Positions 45,709 through 51,058 of a stretch of DNA of 51,712 bases are shown piece after piece. Numbering within the stretch: the first letter of the stretch is position 1; every line of letters begins with the position of its first letter. The notes beneath the pieces were generated by a model. That model ran no database searches, had not been told where the DNA came from, and saw nothing but the letters and a program-made list of their open reading frames with translations. Source of the DNA: an uncultured Planctomycetaceae bacterium (GTDB lineage Bacteria > Planctomycetota > Planctomycetia > Planctomycetales > Planctomycetaceae); contig CAJWGB010000013.1 of assembly GCA_913031625.1 (NCBI GenBank), positions 1-51,712 of the forward strand, read 5' to 3'. The position numbers and the translations under genes are program-made.

Positions 45709-46116
45709 ACAACTGTCCCCAACCACGTGCGGTAGTCAGTCACGGAGATTGAAGCATCACGACCCTGAGGCTTCGTCATAGGACATTGCGAGCAACATGG
45801 TAACTGGTTCTGGCAACGAGCAACCAGACCGTGAAATTCACCCGGCCGTTTCCTCGTCACAGTTCACAGAGTCCGTTTCGTCCAAACGACTTACGAAAAC
45901 GGATACTATTCCTTCAAGCGATCCCCAGCTCAGGTATGCAGCCATTCGCCGTTGTGAGTTCGGCGACTGCCAGAGGGTCCCATAATCCGCCTGAGTTTTC
46001 AGGGTGGTCAGCTGTCATACTCACAACTCGTTATGCGCCGCGTGGACTCGCAAACGAGAGATTGCCGATTATCATGTCGAGCCGGATTCCACCCTGTCCC
46101 TGTCACCATCCAGCCC

Positions 46117-46566
46117 ATGCGTGCCGTCGTTCAACGTGTCTCCAGCGCCTCCGTTACAGTGGAGGGACAAACTGTCGGCGCGATTCAGCACGGCTTTCTG
46201 ATCCTGCTGGGTGTTGAAGAAGAAGATACCCAAACGGATGTCGCCTGGATGGCGGCGAAAGTAACGGGACTCAGAGTATTCGAGGATGAAGACGGCAAGA
46301 TGAATCTCGACCTGAAACAGACAAAGGGAAATGCTCTGGTCGTGAGTCAATTTACGCTGCTTGGCGATTGCCGGAAGGGAAGACGTCCGAGCTTTGTGGC
46401 TGCCGCTCGCCCTGAGAAAGCCAGGAGTCTGTACGAGAGTTTTGTGGCAGAGTTAAAAGGGCAGGACATCCCAACGGAGACCGGTACATTTCAGGCGCAG
46501 ATGAATGTTTCTTTGGTAAATGACGGGCCAGTCACACTTCTGCTGGACAGTCAACGCAGGTTTTAG
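46117..46566 (+). CDS. dtd: D-aminoacyl-tRNA deacylase
   Basis: 149 residues. Removes D-amino acids (and glycine mischarged on tRNA-Ala) from tRNA. Canonical [17 protein letters not shown] start, SQFTLLGD motif with the catalytic-pocket Ser-Gln, [13 protein letters not shown] and the C-terminal NDGPVT cross-subunit motif. The ATG at 46117 gives the normal family length; an upstream ATG at 46033 would add residues unlike the family. It is followed 17 bp later by an FAD monooxygenase gene. Confidence 0.97.
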   Translation: MRAVVQRVSSASVTVEGQTVGAIQHGFLILLGVEEEDTQTDVAWMAAKVTGLRVFEDEDGKMNLDLKQTKGNALVVSQFTLLGDCRKGRRPSFVAAARPEKARSLYESFVAELKGQDIPTETGTFQAQMNVSLVNDGPVTLLLDSQRRF

Positions 46567-46583
46567 AGTCCACTGGAGACGAT

Positions 46584-47798
46584 ATGCAGATCGCAGTTGC
46601 CGGTGCGGGAATAGCTGGTTCAACGGCAGCATGGCGTCTCCAGCAGGCGGGGCATCATGTAACCCTGTTTGAGCAGGCCGAAAAGTGCCATCCAGTTGGT
46701 GCTGGCATCATGCTGCAGCCAAGTGGGCAGGCCGTGCTGCATGAACTTGGACTCCTTGACGACGTGGTGCGCGACTCGTCTCGGATAGGTCGACTACATG
46801 CAAAGCATCAGAATGGACGCACCCTTGTAGATCTGCAGTACCAGCGTCTCTCGTGTCAGGCATGTGCGCGTGGAGTCCGTCGCAGTGTGATTTTCCGCCT
46901 CCTGTTTGAACGCTGTCAGAATGAGGGCGTGCGAATCATGGAGAATACCCGACTGCTGAATATTTCCCAGGATGGAAATGTTGTCCATGTGGTCGATGGA
47001 GTCAGCAACCGGCACGGTCCGTTTGATCTGCTGATTGCAGCTGACGGCTCTGCTTCAACTCTCAGACAGGCATCCGGAATCCCCACTCGCATCAAAGAAT
47101 ATCAGGACGCAGCATTATGGGTGGTCGGTCCGTGGTCAGGTGACGAAACCTGTCTACAGCAGCTTGTCGGGCGTGACGGCAGACTGGTGGGAATCCTCCC
47201 GGTTGGCGGAGGAGAATGCAGCTTCTTCTGGGGGCTCAGGAAGTCTGAAGAGAAGGCGACTCGAGAAGCGGGGCTGCAGCAATGGCAAGCTCAGGTTGCA
47301 GAGTTCTGTCCGGCAGCCTCTGAAATCGTGGGGCAGCTTCAGTCGATGGACGACGTCATTTTTTCGAGCTATCGAAATGCTCGGATGAGCCGGGTCATCG
47401 ATCGCCGGGTGGTCTGGATCGGAGATTCTGCACACGCGACCAGTCCGCACCTCGGCCAGGGACTCAACCTCGCGCTGCAGGATTCCCTTGCTCTCGTTCG
47501 TGCGTTGCAGTCTTCGGAAGATATTGACTCGGCACTGGCTGACTACGAATCAGCACGCAGTTCAACGACAGCCTTTTACGGTCGATTGACCGGGTGGCTG
47601 ACTCCCTTCTTCCAGACGCCCAATCGCCTGCTACAGTTTGGTCGCGACCTTGCACTGCCAGTCATGCCCAGGTTGCCGTGGATCGGAACGCAGATGCTCC
47701 TGACAATGGCAGGCATGAAGACCGGCTGGCTTGCCGATCAGCGAGAGGCCATCGAGGCTCTCCTGAATGATCGGAACGATGACCAAATGGAGAAATAG
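46584..47798 (+). CDS. FAD-dependent monooxygenase (PHBH/salicylate hydroxylase type)
   Basis: 404 residues; GGAG lies 5 nt before the ATG. FAD motif IAVAGAGIAGSTAAWRLQQAGHHVTLFEQ, the family DG motif (DLLIAADGSASTLRQ) and the second FAD motif VVWIGDSAHATSPHLGQGLNLALQDS are complete. It belongs with UbiH, salicylate and kynurenine monooxygenases; the substrate is not deducible. Likely co-transcribed with dtd. Its 3' end overlaps the antisense reading frame of a truncated oxygenase gene. Confidence 0.9.
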   Translation: MQIAVAGAGIAGSTAAWRLQQAGHHVTLFEQAEKCHPVGAGIMLQPSGQAVLHELGLLDDVVRDSSRIGRLHAKHQNGRTLVDLQYQRLSCQACARGVRRSVIFRLLFERCQNEGVRIMENTRLLNISQDGNVVHVVDGVSNRHGPFDLLIAADGSASTLRQASGIPTRIKEYQDAALWVVGPWSGDETCLQQLVGRDGRLVGILPVGGGECSFFWGLRKSEEKATREAGLQQWQAQVAEFCPAASEIVGQLQSMDDVIFSSYRNARMSRVIDRRVVWIGDSAHATSPHLGQGLNLALQDSLALVRALQSSEDIDSALADYESARSSTTAFYGRLTGWLTPFFQTPNRLLQFGRDLALPVMPRLPWIGTQMLLTMAGMKTGWLADQREAIEALLNDRNDDQMEK

Positions 47799-47928
47799 GT
47801 CCTGTCGTGATTGGCGAATCAGTGTACTTGAGTTCTTCGGACTCAGCGATGAGTTGCTGGCACTCTTCGGGCGACGGGAAGTCTTCCACAGTGAAAATTC
47901 GATCAACATCGTAGACATGCTTTCGCAT
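47662..47928 (-). pseudogene. Truncated 2OG-Fe(II) oxygenase (prolyl 4-hydroxylase type), 5' fragment
   Basis: From the ATG at 47928 (GAGAGG ribosome site a few nt upstream) the first ~45 codons read like the start of a prolyl-hydroxylase-type oxygenase: VDRIFTVEDFPSPEECQQLI followed by ESEELKYTDSPITTG. After about 47799 the frame runs antisense through the FAD monooxygenase gene and loses resemblance, ending at 47662. The Fe-binding HxD...H and 2OG sites are missing. The gene was evidently cut at its 3' side. It starts 39 bp downstream of the tRNA array, same strand. Confidence 0.55.
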
Positions 47929-47954
47929 GACGCCTCTCTCCCGAAGGAGCAATT

Positions 47955-47981
47955 GGACCTGCGGAGAAGGACCTGCGGAGA
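47955..47981. repeat. Tandem repeat of tRNA-Cys 3' end
   Basis: GGACCTGCGGAGA occurs at 47955-47967 and again at 47969-47981; the second copy is the acceptor stem plus T-stem start of the last tRNA gene. Copies of tRNA 3' ends are left by tRNA-targeting integrases or slippage. No integrase gene is present. Confidence 0.6.
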
Positions 47982-48035
47982 GTCGAACTCCGTTACCGTC
48001 TGTGCAGGAGCCAGCGCCAGCCCGCTGACAGGCCC
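47968..48035 (-). tRNA. tRNA-Cys(GCA)-like, degenerate, 68 nt
   Basis: Acceptor GGGCCTG/CAGGTCC with U73, the discriminator of tRNA-Cys; T arm CGGAG-TTCGACT-CTCCG; D stem AGCG/CGCT with a 6-nt loop. The anticodon loop CTGCACA reads GCA (codon UGC), but only two pairs of the anticodon stem can form. Probably a decaying gene. Last gene of the array. Confidence 0.6.
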
Positions 48036-48044
48036 ATTGTAGAA

Positions 48045-48118
48045 TGACACTGGAGAGACTCGAACTCTCAACATGCCGGGTTTAAACCAGCCGCCTCTGC
48101 CGATTGGGCTACAGTGCC
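48045..48118 (-). tRNA. tRNA with Leu anticodon UAA, class I scaffold
   Basis: Acceptor GGCACTG/CAGTGTC, anticodon stem GCTGG/CCGGC, loop TTTAAAC (anticodon UAA, codon UUA), T arm GAGAG-TTCGAGT-CTCTC, A73. The variable loop is only 5 nt (ATGTT), unlike normal class II tRNA-Leu. Member of a four-gene family sharing the D arm GCCCAA...GGCAGAGGC. Confidence 0.85.
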
Positions 48119-48129
48119 GAAATATCCAA

Positions 48130-48204
48130 TAGCATCGGGGAGGTTCGAACTCCCAACCTTCTGGTTCTAAGCCAGACGCCTCTACCATGTTGGGCTACGA
48201 TGCC
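48130..48204 (-). tRNA. tRNA with Leu anticodon UAG, class I scaffold
   Basis: Acceptor GGCATCG/CGATGCT, anticodon stem TCTGG/CCAGA perfect, loop CTTAGAA (anticodon UAG, codon CUA), 5-nt variable loop AGGTT, T arm GGGAG-TTCGAAC-CTCCC, A73. Same scaffold as the genes at 48045, 48228 and 48421. It is not an amber suppressor, which would need CUA. Confidence 0.87.
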
Positions 48205-48227
48205 GTTTATTCAGATTTCATTGCCAG

Positions 48228-48301
48228 TAGCACCGGGGAGATTCGAACTCCCAACCTCCTGGTCCTGAACCAGGCGCCTCTGCCAGTTGGGCTACGATGC
48301 C
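48228..48301 (-). tRNA. tRNA with Leu anticodon CAG, class I scaffold
   Basis: Acceptor GGCATCG/CGGTGCT, anticodon stem CCTGG/CCAGG perfect, loop TTCAGGA (anticodon CAG, codon CUG), variable loop AGGTT, T arm GGGAG-TTCGAAT-CTCCC, A73. All stems intact. Confidence 0.88.
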
Positions 48302-48330
48302 GTGTCAGACGAATCACGAGGATTCGTCAG

Positions 48331-48404
48331 CTCCTCCGACCGGATTTGAACCGGCGTCTCCACCTTGACAGGGTGGCGAGCACTCCAGACTGCTCCACGG
48401 AGGC
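48331..48404 (-). tRNA. tRNA-Asp(GTC), copy 1
   Basis: Anticodon stem CCACC/GGTGG with loop CTGTCAA (GUC), D stem GAGC/GCTC, T loop TTCAAAT, G73. The acceptor GCCTCCG/CGGAGGA has a G-A mismatch at 1-72; otherwise well formed. Confidence 0.85.
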
Positions 48405-48420
48405 GAATTTTCAGTGAATC

Positions 48421-48494
48421 TGACACCGGTGAGATTCGAACTCACACTCTCTCGACTTTGAATCGATCGCCTCTGCCGATTGGGCTACGGTGCC
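48421..48494 (-). tRNA. tRNA with Leu anticodon CAA, class I scaffold
   Basis: Acceptor GGCACCG/CGGTGTC, loop TTCAAAG (anticodon CAA, codon UUG), anticodon stem ATCGA/TCGAG with the outer pair open, variable loop AGAGT, T arm GTGAG-TTCGAAT-CTCAC, A73. Fourth member of the class I Leu set. Confidence 0.85.
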
Positions 48495-48517
48495 ATACAG
48501 AACTGTTCCCCCCGATA

Positions 48518-48592
48518 GCGTCCCGGCCGGATTTAAACCGGCGATCTCCACCGTGACAAGGTGGCAAGCACTCCGGGCTGCTCTGCGAGGGT
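48518..48592 (-). tRNA. tRNA-Asp(GTC), copy 2, degenerate acceptor
   Basis: Very similar to copy 1: anticodon stem CCACC/GGTGG, loop TTGTCAC (GUC), T arm GCCGG-TTTAAAT-CCGGC. Only the inner four acceptor pairs form; the outer three (ACC against ACG) are mismatched and position 73 is C, not G. Probably non-functional. Confidence 0.65.
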
Positions 48593-48623
48593 GTCTCTTG
48601 TGTCGGACGTATCTGATGACGAA

Positions 48624-48695
48624 TTGCCCCGCCAGGATTTGAACCCGGACAGGCAGACTCAAAATCTGCTGTGCTGCCAGTTACACCACAGGGCA
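48624..48695 (-). tRNA. tRNA-Gln(TTG)
   Basis: Acceptor TGCCCTG/CGGGGCA, D stem GTG/CAC, anticodon stem GCAGA/TCTGC perfect, loop TTTTGAG (UUG), T arm CCGGG-TTCAAAT-CCTGG. Position 73 is A where tRNA-Gln usually has G. Confidence 0.88.
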
Positions 48696-48713
48696 GGGGA
48701 ATCAGTTTGTAAG

Positions 48714-48784
48714 TGCGGACAGGGAGAGTCGAACTCCCGCCTCCGGTTTGGAAGACCAGCGTGCTGCCGTAACACTTCGCCCGC
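48714..48784 (-). tRNA. tRNA-Gly(TCC)
   Basis: Acceptor GCGGGCG/TGTCCGC, anticodon stem CTGGT/ACCGG, loop CTTCCAA (UCC), 4-nt variable loop, T arm GGGAG-TTCGACT-CTCCC. Well formed. Confidence 0.9.
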
Positions 48785-48878
48785 ATTTTCGAGATCGGTA
48801 GAGCGGATCGCTCAACGCTTAGCATCGAAACAATTCATTCATCAGTGGGAGTGCCCACCCGATTTCTGTTAGTGAAAG

Positions 48879-48959
48879 CGGAAGCGACAGGACTCGAACC
48901 CGCAACGGACAAGCCGCAGCTGTTTTCGAAACAGCCTCCTCAACATTCGGTTCACTTCC
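48879..48959 (-). tRNA. tRNA-Ser(CGA)
   Basis: 81-nt class II gene: acceptor GGAAGTG/CGCTTCC, anticodon stem GCTGT/ACAGC, loop TTCGAAA (CGA), long variable arm with CGG/CCG stem, T loop TTCGAGT, G73. The D arm is weak. Confidence 0.88.
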
Positions 48960-49052
48960 ACAGAGGCAGTCCAAAAATCGATCCGAGTTGTTCCGCAAAC
49001 ACGGCATGCTGCGTTTGAGATCTAAGACATCGGTTTCAGGACTGGTTCCCAG

Positions 49053-49127
49053 CTCCGAAGGCAGGAATCGAACCTGCGTCATAACGGTTAACAGCCGCCC
49101 GCCCGTACCAGCACAGGCCCCTTCGGA
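49053..49127 (-). tRNA. tRNA-Asn(GTT)
   Basis: Acceptor TCCGAAG/CTTCGGA perfect, anticodon stem GGCGG/CCGTT with two G-T pairs, loop CTGTTAA (GUU), T arm GCAGG-TTCGATT-CCTGC, G73. Confidence 0.9.
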
Positions 49128-49158
49128 AAATTGATTCATGGCAGTTGGTATCTGCCAA

Positions 49159-49241
49159 TGGCGCTGTACGGAATCGAACCGCTAAGCACGGAAGTGCACG
49201 TGGGTTACAGCCACGTCGAGATCCCACTCTCAAGCAACGCC
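49159..49241 (-). tRNA. tRNA-Tyr(GTA)
   Basis: 83-nt class II gene: acceptor GGCGTTG/CAGCGCC, D stem GAG/CTC, anticodon stem CGTGG/CCACG perfect, loop CTGTAAC (GUA), variable arm GCAC-TTCC-GTGC, T loop TTCGATT, A73. Confidence 0.92.
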
Positions 49242-49264
49242 GTTTCTGTTTCAGTTTGTTTGCA

Positions 49265-49293
49265 GGTAGTGGACTTCGCCAGAAGTCCCACTG
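49265..49293. repeat. Short interspersed hairpin repeat, copy 2
   Basis: AGTGGACTTC (49268-49277), loop GCCA, GAAGTCCCACT (49282-49292): a 10-bp stem with one bulge. Shares GGTAGTGGACTTCGCCAGA with the copy at 41294. Lies between two tRNA genes. Confidence 0.65.
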
Positions 49294-49308
49294 ACTGTTT
49301 CTTTGAAA

Positions 49309-49379
49309 AGCAGCTGACCAGAATCGAACTGGCGTCTTCACGATGGCAACGTGATGTCTTACCACTGGACCACAGCTGC
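49309..49379 (-). tRNA. tRNA-Gly(GCC)
   Basis: Acceptor GCAGCTG/CAGCTGC perfect, anticodon stem TCACG/CGTGA perfect, loop TTGCCAT (GCC), T loop TTCGATT, U73 as usual for Gly. Confidence 0.92.
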
Positions 49380-49438
49380 ATGGCTTCGACGGTCGGCTGA
49401 ATACTCTGGGTATCGGGCTGCGTGGCAGGTGGCCGAAG

Positions 49439-49491
49439 ACATCGGATTCTCATCCGATGTCCGCGCACTCGATCGGATGTTTCTTCCGATC
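49439..49491. other. Two strong hairpins in the largest gap of the tRNA array
   Basis: A 9-bp perfect inverted repeat ACATCGGAT-TCTC-ATCCGATGT (49439-49460) and a 7-bp one GATCGGA-TGTTTCT-TCCGATC (49471-49491). On the minus strand the first reads TCGGA-TGAGAA-TCCGA, a 5-bp stem with a GAG (Leu) anticodon-like loop of 6 nt. No T arm or acceptor could be paired, so no tRNA is called in the 152-bp gap 49380-49531. Confidence 0.4.
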
Positions 49492-49531
49492 CGCGATCGC
49501 GTCGAAGCGATATCAGGTTGTTATCTACGAT

Positions 49532-49603
49532 TCCGCCGAGAGGGATTCGAACCCTCATTTGCCCGGTTAAGAGCCGGATGCATTGCCATTCTGCCATCGA
49601 CGG
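49532..49603 (-). tRNA. tRNA-Lys(CTT)
   Basis: Acceptor CCGTCGA/TCGGCGG, D stem GCA/TGC, anticodon stem TCCGG/CCGGG, loop CTCTTAA (CUU), T arm GAGGG-TTCGAAT-CCCTC, A73. Confidence 0.9.
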
Positions 49604-49631
49604 GCGTCTGTCTGCTGCAGTCAAGCAGAGA

Positions 49632-49703
49632 TGGGCCCGGAGAGAATCGAACTCTCATTTGCTCCGATTAAAAGTCGGGTGCATTCCAGTCTGCCACAAG
49701 CCC
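49632..49703 (-). tRNA. tRNA-Lys(TTT)
   Basis: Acceptor GGGCTTG/CGGGCCC, anticodon stem CCCGA/TCGGA with the outer pair open, loop CTTTTAA (UUU), T arm GAGAG-TTCGATT-CTCTC, A73. Variable loop 6 nt. A sister of the CTT gene by D and T arms. Confidence 0.9.
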
Positions 49704-49768
49704 GTGAATCTGACCTTGGAGCCTGCGTTTAAGTCGATCGAGTAACATAGCGTTCTCCCTGTATTGAG

Positions 49769-49842
49769 TCGGAGTGACTGGGTTTGAATCTGCGGTCTCC
49801 CGGCTCCGAACCAGGCGCGATCCCCAGACTTCGCACACCCCT
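49769..49842 (-). tRNA. tRNA-Pro(CGG), diverged
   Basis: Acceptor AGGGGTG/CACTCCG (pair 1-72 open), anticodon loop TTCGGAG (CGG), stem CCTGG/CCGGG. The T stem GCAGA/CCAGT has two mismatches around the loop TTCAAAC. The body resembles bacterial tRNA-Pro. Confidence 0.75.
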
Positions 49843-49866
49843 GTTGAATTGATTGCGTTGTTTAAG

Positions 49867-49938
49867 TGCCCGGTCAGGGAATTGAACCCCGTCTACGACG
49901 TTCGAAGCGTCGCGTGCGATCCGGCACACTCACCGGGC
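49867..49938 (-). tRNA. tRNA-Arg(TCG)
   Basis: Acceptor GCCCGGT/ACCGGGC perfect, anticodon stem CGACG/CGTCG perfect, loop CTTCGAA (UCG), T arm CGGGG-TTCAATT-CCCTG, A73. Confidence 0.92.
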
Positions 49939-49951
49939 ATTTGTTTACGAG

Positions 49952-50023
49952 CAGCGCGGACCGGATTCGAACCGGCATCCACGAGGTGAAAGCCCGCGTG
50001 TCCTTCCAGTAGACGACCGCGCC
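49952..50023 (-). tRNA. tRNA-Glu(TTC)
   Basis: Acceptor GGCGCGG/CCGCGCT, D stem GTC/GAC, anticodon stem GCGGG/CTCGT, loop CTTTCAC (UUC), T arm GCCGG-TTCGAAT-CCGGT, G73. Confidence 0.9.
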
Positions 50024-50028
50024 GTAAG

Positions 50029-50097
50029 TAGCCGACTCAGGTAACGCTCCTGACTTCCCAGGCTTATGAGGCCCGGTTGGCCGCTTGACCGTCGGCG
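50029..50097 (-). tRNA. tRNA-like gene with CAU anticodon and atypical T loop
   Basis: Anticodon stem CGGGC/GCCTG with loop CTCATAA (CAU: Met, or Ile after lysidine). Acceptor CGCCGAC/GTCGGCT (pair 1-72 open). T stem TCAGG/CCTGA is perfect but its loop is AGCGTTA in place of TTCRANT, and the D arm is short. Which CAU type is unclear. Confidence 0.6.
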
Positions 50098-50119
50098 TAA
50101 ATAATTTCGTTCCTGAATG

Positions 50120-50191
50120 TGGGCCGGGAGGCGCTCGAATCCTCCTCTGCGGTGCTTCAAACCGCCGCTACACCATCTCAGCTACCGGCCC
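50120..50191 (-). tRNA. tRNA-Phe(GAA)
   Basis: Acceptor GGGCCGG/CCGGCCC perfect, D stem GCT/AGC, anticodon stem GCGGT/ACCGC perfect, loop TTGAAGC (GAA), T loop TTCGAGC with one T-stem mismatch, A73. First gene of the leftward array. Confidence 0.9.
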
Positions 50192-50201
50192 TTATCCGGT
50201 A

Positions 50202-50249
50202 CTGCACAAAAAAAGCCCGATGTCGCTGACACCGGGCTTCTTTGTGCAG
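50202..50249 (-). terminator. Terminator upstream of the tRNA array
   Basis: On the minus strand GCCCGGTGTC-AGC-GACATCGGGC (50215-50237) is followed by seven T. An outer repeat CTGCACAAA / TTTGTGCAG extends it. It sits 15-62 bp after the amidohydrolase-like fragment's stop, so it presumably ended that transcript. Confidence 0.9.
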
Positions 50250-50263
50250 CGTTTGCTTCGGTA

Positions 50264-50350
50264 TCAGAGGTTGAGTCGGTAAAACCGCGCAGCGGCGCCA
50301 TTACCGAGGATCAGCTCTTTGTTTTGTTCTGCTAATCGTGAAAGCGACAT
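50264..50350 (-). pseudogene. C-terminal remnant of an amidohydrolase-like gene
   Basis: The final 28 codons read MSLSRLAEQNKELILGNGAA followed by ARFYRLNL and a stop. The ILGxNAARFYxL ending is characteristic of planctomycete TIM-barrel amidohydrolases (amidohydrolase_2). Upstream the same frame is unlike the family, and no catalytic part is found in any frame. The natural terminator is still in place downstream. The 5' part of the gene has been lost, close to the tRNA array. Confidence 0.5.
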
Positions 50351-51058
50351 CGTTTCTGTTTCAAAAAAGATTCTTCCCAACCTGCATTGGCGGGGAAGCA
50401 CTTCTAAGAGTGCGGCAGGCAACAAATGGTTCGCAGGATTTCTGATTTTTTTGCTCCTGCCCGAACGACATGTTCTCCACAACGAGCAGAAGAAACTCGC
50501 ACTATTAAAGGTAACACTGACACGCGGATCGTTGCGTCTCAAATCCCGTGAGCCTCAGGTTCAGTTGGACAGAAGAAAGTCAATTGAATCTGGAATGGAG
50601 GCCCTCGCACTGTCAGTGTGTGTGACTTAATGAAACACCTCGAACTCATCCACTGCCATATTGCACTGGCCTGGGCTCTGTTGATTAAATCAAGACTGAA
50701 TCATTCAGCGGATTCGCAGGCCTGTTCAAAGACAGGGAACCACTGGGCATTCGTCCTCTTGACCCTGTCCTGCATTGGCCCATTTTGATTTGTTAAACAA
50801 AGCCTCGCCGGCTTAGTCCTGGCCCCCGGATCGCAGACTCTGACGCAGGGAGAGCCTGCATTCAGATGCCCCCGCTCCTCGATCGGCAAATTCTGCCTGG
50901 ACAGCTGGAAACGGGTGCGGCAGGAACTGCCGGTATACCGCGCAGGCATGAATCCCACCTCGACAGGGTTACAGATACGGCCCTATAAGATGCGGTCGCC
51001 CTCAAAGCGATCTCTCTCGCCATCATCTCTCACTCTCACTCCTCCCGGAAGTCTGACA
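50351..51058. other. Gene-poor stretch
   Basis: About 700 bp without a gene I can support; short open frames here lack family features or ribosome sites. No tRNA, clear terminator or repeat was recognised. It separates the amidohydrolase remnant from the TPR lipoprotein gene. Confidence 0.5.

Noticed and set aside
45797-45985. 62-codon frame after the radical SAM cassette, considered as a precursor peptide
   Set aside because: No ribosome site, no leader/core pattern, not adjacent to the cassette, and polar random-like composition.
48130-48204. Stop-codon suppressor tRNAs (UAG and UAA genes)
   Set aside because: The anticodons are UAG and UAA, which read CUA and UUA. Suppressors would need CUA or UUA anticodons.
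48442-48825. Protein-coding frames across the tRNA array
   Set aside because: Several long frames exist on both strands but run through intact tRNA cloverleafs; they arise from tRNA base composition.
47968-50191. CRISPR array
   Set aside because: The regularly spaced similar units are tRNA T-arm sequences with different flanks, not identical direct repeats with spacers; no cas genes.
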